This document shows positions 59,103-64,000 of a stretch of DNA of 64,000 bases, piece by piece. Origin of the DNA: Streptomyces verrucosisporus (GTDB lineage: Bacteria > Actinomycetota > Actinomycetes > Streptomycetales > Streptomycetaceae). Position 1 is the stretch's first letter. Each line of letters begins with the position of its first letter. Location of the stretch: positions 1 through 64,000 of the forward strand of contig NZ_JADEYH010000020.1 in NCBI RefSeq assembly GCF_017114865.1. The letters are read 5' to 3'. The position numbers and the translations under genes were made by a program. A model generated the notes under the pieces. That model saw only the letters and a list, made by a program, of their open reading frames with translations. It was not told the origin of the DNA and did no database searches.

Positions 59103-61268
59103 ATGAGCGAGGAGAATCTGCGCGCCGCGGCCGACGCCGTACTGGTCCGCCTCACCGGCGACACCACCGGTGAGGCGAGGCTGCGCGCCGACCAGTGGCG
59201 AGCCGTCGAGGCTCTGGTGGTGGAACGCCGGCGGACCTTGGTGGTGCAGCGCACGGGCTGGGGCAAGTCGGCGGTGTACTTCGTGGCGACCGCGCTGCTG
59301 CGCGAGCGCGGCGAGGGGCCGACGGTGATCGTCTCCCCTCTTCTGGCGCTGATGCGCAACCAGGTCGAGGCCGCGGAGCGGGCGGGCGTCCGCGCCCGGA
59401 CGATCAACTCCGCGAACACCGAGGAGTGGGAGACGGTCCACGCCGAGGTGGCCGCGGGCGAGGTGGATGTGCTGCTCGTCAGTCCGGAGCGCCTCAACAA
59501 CCCCGACTTCCGCGATCAGGTCCTGCCGAAGCTGGCCGCCACCACCGGACTGCTGGTGGTTGACGAGGCACACTGCATCTCCGACTGGGGCCACGACTTC
59601 CGGCCCGACTACCGGCGGCTGCGGACGATGCTCGCCGAGCTCCCCCCGGGCGTCCCGGTGCTGGCCACCACCGCGACGGCCAACGCCCGGGTGACGGCCG
59701 ACGTGGCGGAGCAGCTGGGCACCGGCGGGAGGGGGACGGACGCGCTGGTGCTGCGCGGCCCGCTGGACCGGGAGAGTCTCAGCCTGGGGGTGCTGCGCCT
59801 GCCGGACGCGGCGCACCGGCTGGCCTGGCTCGACGGCCACCTCCACAAGCTGCCGGGCTCCGGCATCGTCTACACGCTGACTGTCTCGGCCGCCGAGGAG
59901 GTGGCGGCGTTCCTGCGGCAGCGGGGGCACACCGTCGCCTCCTACACCGGACGGACGGAGAACGCCGACCGGGAGGCGGCCGAGGCGGACCTGCTGGGCA
60001 ACAGGGTCAAGGCACTGGTGGCCACCTCCGCGCTGGGCATGGGCTTCGACAAACCGGATCTGGGCTTCGTCGTCCATCTCGGCTCCCCCTCCTCCCCCAT
60101 CGCCTACTACCAGCAGGTGGGCCGGGCCGGACGCGGGGTGGAGCACGCCGAGGTGCTGCTGATGCCCGGCCCGGAGGACGAGGCGATCTGGCGGTACTTC
60201 GCCTCCCTGGCCTTTCCTCCCGAGGAGCAGGTGCGCCGCACTCTGGACGTGCTGGCGTCGGCCGGGCGGCCGCTGTCCCTGCCCGCTCTGGAGCCACTGG
60301 TGGAACTGCGCCGCTCGCGGCTGGAGATGATGCTCAAGGTGCTCGACGTGGACGGGGCGGTGCGGCGGGTGCGCGGCGGCTGGGTCTCCACGGGCGAGCC
60401 CTGGTCCTACGACACCGAGCGGTACGCCTGGGTGGCGCGGCAGCGGGAGGCCGAGCAGCGCGCGATGAAGGAGTACGCCGCCACCTCCGGGTGCCGGATG
60501 GAGTTCCTGCGACGGCAGCTGGACGACGCGGAGGCGGCGCCCTGCGGGCGGTGCGACAACTGCGCGGGCCCCCGGTTCGGCACCGACGTCGACCCGGCGG
60601 CGCTGGAGGCCGCCAGGGGGGAACTGGGGCGCCCCGGCGTGGAGGTGGAGCCCCGCAGGATGTGGCCGACGGGGCTTCCCGCGATCGGCCTGGACCTCAA
60701 GGGCCGCATCCCTACGGGCGAGCAGGCGGCCCCCGGCAGGGCGCTGGGCCGGCTGTCCGACATCGGATGGGGCAACCGTCTGCGCCCATTGCTGGAGCCG
60801 CCCTCGCAGGACGGACCGGTGCCCGACGACGTAGCCGGTGCCGTGGTCTCCGTACTCGCCGACTGGGCGCGGGGACCGGGCGGCTGGGCCTCGGGGGAGG
60901 AAGACGCGCCGGCCCGCCCGGTGGGGGTCGTGACGATCGACTCGCGGACCCGGCCACAGCTGATCAGGTCTCTCGGGGAACGGATAGCCGCGGTCGGCCG
61001 GATGCCGCTGCTGGGCACCGTGGAATACGCCGACAGGGCGTCGGACACCCGTATCCCGCGCAGCAACAGCGCGCAGCGGCTGCGGGCCCTGCACGGTGCG
61101 CTGACGGTGCCCGGGCCGCTGGCGGATGCGGTCGCGGCGGCCGGCGGCCCGGTGCTGCTGGTGGACGACGTCACGGATACCGGCTGGACCCTGGCCGTGG
61201 CCGCCCGGCTGCTGCGCAGGGCCGGGGCCCAGGGGGTGATGCCGCTGGTACTGGCCGTGCGGGGTTGA
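59103..61268 (+). CDS. RecQ-family helicase fused to phosphoribosyltransferase-like domain
   Basis: A 721-residue helicase. Motif 0/I is RADQWRAVEALVVERRRTLVVQ and TGWGKS (51-56), motif II is VVDEAHCISDWGHDFRPDY, motif VI is QQVGRAGRG. A cysteine set (SGCRMEF and CGRCDNC) forms the RecQ zinc site. There is no HRDC domain. Instead the last 150 residues end in LLVDDVTDTGWTLAVAARLL, where DDVTDTGWT (688-696) is the PRPP-binding loop of type I phosphoribosyltransferases. The fusion would couple DNA unwinding to a nucleotide or PRPP sensor. ATG at 59103. Divergent from the DUF4192 gene. Confidence 0.88.
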   Translation: MSEENLRAAADAVLVRLTGDTTGEARLRADQWRAVEALVVERRRTLVVQRTGWGKSAVYFVATALLRERGEGPTVIVSPLLALMRNQVEAAERAGVRARTINSANTEEWETVHAEVAAGEVDVLLVSPERLNNPDFRDQVLPKLAATTGLLVVDEAHCISDWGHDFRPDYRRLRTMLAELPPGVPVLATTATANARVTADVAEQLGTGGRGTDALVLRGPLDRESLSLGVLRLPDAAHRLAWLDGHLHKLPGSGIVYTLTVSAAEEVAAFLRQRGHTVASYTGRTENADREAAEADLLGNRVKALVATSALGMGFDKPDLGFVVHLGSPSSPIAYYQQVGRAGRGVEHAEVLLMPGPEDEAIWRYFASLAFPPEEQVRRTLDVLASAGRPLSLPALEPLVELRRSRLEMMLKVLDVDGAVRRVRGGWVSTGEPWSYDTERYAWVARQREAEQRAMKEYAATSGCRMEFLRRQLDDAEAAPCGRCDNCAGPRFGTDVDPAALEAARGELGRPGVEVEPRRMWPTGLPAIGLDLKGRIPTGEQAAPGRALGRLSDIGWGNRLRPLLEPPSQDGPVPDDVAGAVVSVLADWARGPGGWASGEEDAPARPVGVVTIDSRTRPQLIRSLGERIAAVGRMPLLGTVEYADRASDTRIPRSNSAQRLRALHGALTVPGPLADAVAAAGGPVLLVDDVTDTGWTLAVAARLLRRAGAQGVMPLVLAVRG

Positions 61269-61388
61269 GTCACGGTCCGCCCGCCGGTCCACCGCGGAGG
61301 GACCCGGCGTGATCAGGGCGACTCGGTACTCCATTGCCGCAGCCGTGTTCACCCGTGAGAATTGGTTCGGTGCCACGGAGGGAGGACC

Positions 61389-62036
61389 ATGACCGTTGGC
61401 TTCGTCTCACCGCCGCCCGCCGGGACCCCGTCCCACGCCGGACGCGTCCTCGAACCCGCCGAGTGGGCCGCCGCCGGGATCCCTCTGCTGCGCAGCCCGC
61501 GCGAACTGGTGGCCGGGCTGCACACCCGCCACCGGCCCGGGCCAGCCACCTCCGTCGTCGCGGTGCTCGGCCCGGACGAACGGATCATCGCCAGCGCGTC
61601 GTTCTCGCGGGCCAACTCCACTCCGGACGGCTGGGAGTGCCGCAACGTCCTGCTGTCCCAGATGCGCAGGATCGTCCCGCACGACCTGCGCCGCCGCAGG
61701 CCCTCGCGGACCGCGGTCCTGCTGTGCTGCCGTGAGGACGACCCGGGCTGGAGCGACGAGGACGGCGCGTGGATGTGGGGACTGCGTGACGCCTGCATAC
61801 TGCACGGCCTGCGGTGCGGGGCGTACATCACCGTGACCCGTACCGGCTGGCAGGTGCTCGGCGAGGACCGCGGTGGACGACGGCCGTATGTCGGCGGCCC
61901 CGCCGTCTGGGACACACGGCCGGAAAGCGGGGACCGGGACGACGGGACACCTGAGGAAAGCGGCCCGCAGGGAAGCGGCCCCGGGAGAAGGACCCCGGGG
62001 CGCTCCGGGGCGCGGTGGGGTACGGCGGCCCGCTGA
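61389..62036 (+). CDS. Uncharacterised conserved protein
   Basis: A 215-residue soluble protein I do not recognise. Residues 1-170 look globular: ELVAGLHTRHRPGPATSVVAVLGPDERIIASASFSR, then RNVLLSQMRRIVPHDLRRRR and AVLLCCREDDPGWSDEDGAWMWGLRDACILHGLRCGAYITV. The strand-helix pattern and the 'VLGPDERIIASASF' segment loosely resemble RadC/JAB-type folds, but no metal motif is seen. The last 45 residues are Gly/Pro/Ser/Arg-rich and probably disordered. ATG at 61389 with GGAGG. It follows the RecQ-type gene by 120 bases on the same strand. Confidence 0.65.
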   Translation: MTVGFVSPPPAGTPSHAGRVLEPAEWAAAGIPLLRSPRELVAGLHTRHRPGPATSVVAVLGPDERIIASASFSRANSTPDGWECRNVLLSQMRRIVPHDLRRRRPSRTAVLLCCREDDPGWSDEDGAWMWGLRDACILHGLRCGAYITVTRTGWQVLGEDRGGRRPYVGGPAVWDTRPESGDRDDGTPEESGPQGSGPGRRTPGRSGARWGTAAR

Positions 62037-62073
62037 CCCGCCGGGTGGCGGGCCCGCGGGCCGGAGCGCCGGT

Positions 62074-62706
62074 TCAGAGCAGGGTGCGCAGTCGGCCCGG
62101 ATCGCCGCAGACGATCAGCCTCGACCCTGTCCTGGTCAGGGCGGCGGGCAGTGCCTGGGCAGCCTGTTCGTCCGTACCACCGTTGACCGCGAGCACGACG
62201 ACCGGACGGCCGGTGGTGCGCTCCGCGGCCGACGCGTGGGCGTAGAAGACGTCATCGCCCTCGGCCTGTTGGCGCCAGTAGGCCTCCTCGCCGAAGGTGA
62301 GCTCGTGCTGCGCCCAGGGGTGCTGCTCACCGGTGGTGAACACCAGGACGTCGGCGGGTGAGCGACCCTCGTCGAGCAGCCTGTCGACGGTCTCGTCCGC
62401 GACCTCGACCGCGGTGGCGTCGGTGGCCTCGACGAGCTGGATCTGCGGTGCGGCCTTCCCCGGGGCCGCCTTCGTGCCCGCCGCCTCCGCCGCGGGGCGC
62501 GAGGCTCCGGCGTTGCGCGTCGGCGCCGGCCTGCCGGAAACGGGACGGCTGCGGTCGGCCCGCTGCGGAGTCGGCCGAGGACCGGGCCGGGGACCGGGAA
62601 CGGGTGCGGGAGGGCGGGGAACCTGTGGGGCCCGGGCAGTGCCCGTCATGTTGCGGGGGCCGGGGACATTCGGGTGGATCTTGGGCTCCTCGGAGCTGTG
62701 CGGCAT
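62074..62706 (-). CDS. Uncharacterised protein with disordered Pro/Arg/Ala N-half
   Basis: A 210-residue protein. Residues 1-90 are Pro/Arg/Ala-rich and disordered. The C-terminal 115 residues are folded: IQLVEATDATAVEVADETVDRLLDEGRSPADVLVFTTGEQHPWAQHELTFGEEAYW, then GRPVVVLAVNGGTDEQAAQALPAALTRTGSRLIVCGDPGRLRTLL. The ending resembles the C-terminal (2B) part of UvrD-like helicases where 'ALTRAxxRLxVxGD' occurs, without any ATPase domain. So it may be a stand-alone helicase-derived module. Start ATG 62706. It lies 67 bases downstream of rnhB. Confidence 0.6.
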   Translation of the reverse strand: MPHSSEEPKIHPNVPGPRNMTGTARAPQVPRPPAPVPGPRPGPRPTPQRADRSRPVSGRPAPTRNAGASRPAAEAAGTKAAPGKAAPQIQLVEATDATAVEVADETVDRLLDEGRSPADVLVFTTGEQHPWAQHELTFGEEAYWRQQAEGDDVFYAHASAAERTTGRPVVVLAVNGGTDEQAAQALPAALTRTGSRLIVCGDPGRLRTLL

Positions 62707-62773
62707 GGGGTGTTGTCTATCAAACGCCGGCGCCGGACGCGTCGGCGGGTTCAGAAAAAGATTCGGTTTCGAC

Positions 62774-63451
62774 TCAGAAGAGGCCGATCTGCTCGGTCCG
62801 CTCGGCACGCGCCCGTTTCAGGTGCCGCCAGCGCGGCAGTGCGTCCAGATACGACCACGACAGCCGGTGGTGGGGCGTGGGCCCCAGTTCCTCGAGGGCC
62901 GCACGGTGAACGGGCGAGGGGTAGCCGGCGTTGCGGTCGAAGCCGAACTCGGCGTGCTTGACGCCCAGTTCGGCCATACGGGCATCCCGGTGCACCTTGG
63001 CGATCACGGACGCCGCGGCCACCGGGACACACGAGCGGTCACCCTTGACCACCGTACGGACCCGCCAGGGCGCCCCCAGATAGTCGTGCCTGCCGTCGAG
63101 GATCACCGCGTCGGGACGGACCGGCAGCGCCTCCAGCGCGCGTACGGCGGCGAGCCGGAGGGCGGCCGTCATGCCCAGTTCGTCGATCTCCTCCGGGGAG
63201 GAGTGCCCGAGCGCGCGGGCGGTCACCCAGTCGGTGAGCCGCCCGGCGAGTTCGGTGCGGCGGGCGGGCCCGATGAGCTTGGAGTCCGTCAGCCCGTCGG
63301 GTGGCCTGCGCAGCCCTGTGACCGCCGCGCAGACGGTGACGGGCCCCGCCCAGGCGCCCCGGCCGACCTCGTCGATCCCTGCGACGACCCTCGCCCCCGT
63401 GGTGGCCCGCAGGGAACGTTCGACGCGGTGGGTGGGAGGCTCGTACGGCAT
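62774..63451 (-). CDS. rnhB: Ribonuclease HII
   Basis: A 225-residue RNase HII that nicks RNA-DNA hybrids and removes misincorporated ribonucleotides. GIDEVGRGAWAGPV supplies the first Asp-Glu of the active site, ILDGRHDYL the second aspartate and VAAASVIAKVHRDARM the helix with the last acidic residue. FGFDRNAGYPSPVHRAAL is the C-terminal signature. ATG at 63451; the frame is open further upstream but without a ribosome-binding site. Confidence 0.95.
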   Translation of the reverse strand: MPYEPPTHRVERSLRATTGARVVAGIDEVGRGAWAGPVTVCAAVTGLRRPPDGLTDSKLIGPARRTELAGRLTDWVTARALGHSSPEEIDELGMTAALRLAAVRALEALPVRPDAVILDGRHDYLGAPWRVRTVVKGDRSCVPVAAASVIAKVHRDARMAELGVKHAEFGFDRNAGYPSPVHRAALEELGPTPHHRLSWSYLDALPRWRHLKRARAERTEQIGLF

Positions 63452-63577
63452 GGCGTCAGCCAGGGTACGCCCCACCTTCCGGAGGACGTCCCCCGGGGCC
63501 GGGGGTCTTCCCGGGTCCGGAGGGCCTCCCGCCCGCCGTCCCCCGTCTCCCGCCGGCCCGGCCCGGTCCGGCACTGT

Positions 63578-64000
63578 TCAGCGGTACTCCGGGAGCCGCC
63601 CCTCCCGGTCCAGCCGCCCGCAGGGCAGACCGGTCCGGTCGGCGGGACGCCCGGTGAGCACGGCGCGGGCCCGCACCTCGCCGTAACTGGTCGCGTACCA
63701 GGGCTTGTCGGCGCCGAGGACATCGTCGGCGATGTCCTGCAGGGCGCAGGAGCGCTGAGGCTCGGGCAGGGCGTCGAGGGCCGGTACGGCGTCCGCGGAG
63801 AGCCCTCTCAGATACGCCAGGTCGATCTGCCCGGTGCGTTCGAAGCGCCGCACGTTCTGCTCGGCCACCAGGGCGTCCGGCGAGGCCAGTCCGAAGCACA
63901 GTACGGCGCCCGCCGCGCTCGTCACCACCGCGCGCGGCAGCCAGCGCCCGCCGAACACCCCGGCCGCCATGATCAGGACGATGACGACGCCGAGCCACAG
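63578..64000 (-). CDS. DUF4173 membrane protein, C-terminal part (window edge)
   Basis: The 3' end of a gene that continues beyond the right edge, read leftward, 140 codons visible. A transmembrane helix crosses the edge (WLGVVIVLIMAAGVFG) and a second follows (AVVTSAAGAVLCFGLAS). Then comes SPDALVAEQNVRRFERTGQIDLAYLRGLSADAVPALDALP, the segment by which DUF4173 proteins are recognised, and a soluble tail ending REGRLPEYR. The function of the family is not known to me. Confidence 0.75.
   Translation of the reverse strand: MWLGVVIVLIMAAGVFGGRWLPRAVVTSAAGAVLCFGLASPDALVAEQNVRRFERTGQIDLAYLRGLSADAVPALDALPEPQRSCALQDIADDVLGADKPWYATSYGEVRARAVLTGRPADRTGLPCGRLDREGRLPEYR

Overview
The window is chromosomal DNA of a Streptomyces or a very close relative. 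It is extremely GC-rich, genes are dense, GTG starts are common, and it carries markers typical of the genus: HrdB with its Lys/Ala-rich N-terminus, SepH, the CutRS two-component system, DUF4193, DUF3710, DUF3093 and DUF7455 proteins, and a ydaO-type c-di-AMP riboswitch in front of an M23 peptidase. The order hrdB, parE, parC, ptsH, sepH, hemH, cutRS, dut is the arrangement I recall from the conserved core of Streptomyces chromosomes.

Bases 1 to about 7,150 are accessory and decayed. An IS256-family element has its left end in the window and interrupts a cytochrome P450 gene, which also carries a frameshift. A [3Fe-4S] ferredoxin, an imine-reductase-like enzyme, an NDP-hexose 3-ketoreductase-like oxidoreductase and the C-terminal third of an NDP-hexose 2,3-dehydratase follow, then an IS5-family transposase remnant. 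These look like remains of a glycosylated natural-product cluster. Next to them is an AAA ATPase with a C-terminal PD-(D/E)XK-like domain. A 99-bp piece of its gene is duplicated upstream, and a near-perfect 34-bp palindrome sits at its promoter.

Bases 7,150 to 26,800 hold a 23S/tRNA uracil methyltransferase with a KimA-type potassium transporter, an SDR protein, a MarR/MMPL divergent pair, two TrkA-type potassium regulators, and a run of small conserved actinobacterial genes. That run includes DUF3159, an OB-fold protein, a degenerate ABC ATPase, a frameshifted lipoprotein with a small membrane partner, DUF3710, dUTPase, a thioesterase, DUF3093 and DUF4193. It ends with cutS and cutR.

Bases 26,800 to 45,000 carry metabolic and cell-division genes: inositol monophosphatase, coproporphyrin ferrochelatase, a lactone oxidase, sepH, a sulfurtransferase, a VOC protein, thymidine kinase, a phosphodiesterase, DUF5998, a GNAT/acyl-CoA-synthetase fusion, HPr, a GntR regulator, the riboswitch-controlled M23 peptidase, and a paired active/inactive M16 peptidase operon.

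Bases 45,000 to 64,000 carry topoisomerase IV (parC and parE, not adjacent), a CobW-type GTPase, a sucrase/ferredoxin-like protein, DUF485, DUF7455, the principal sigma factor hrdB, a FadR-like regulator, an NrtR-like Nudix regulator, DUF4192, a RecQ helicase fused to a phosphoribosyltransferase-like domain, two uncharacterised proteins, RNase HII and a partial DUF4173 membrane protein cut by the window end. I saw no rRNA, tRNA or CRISPR array.
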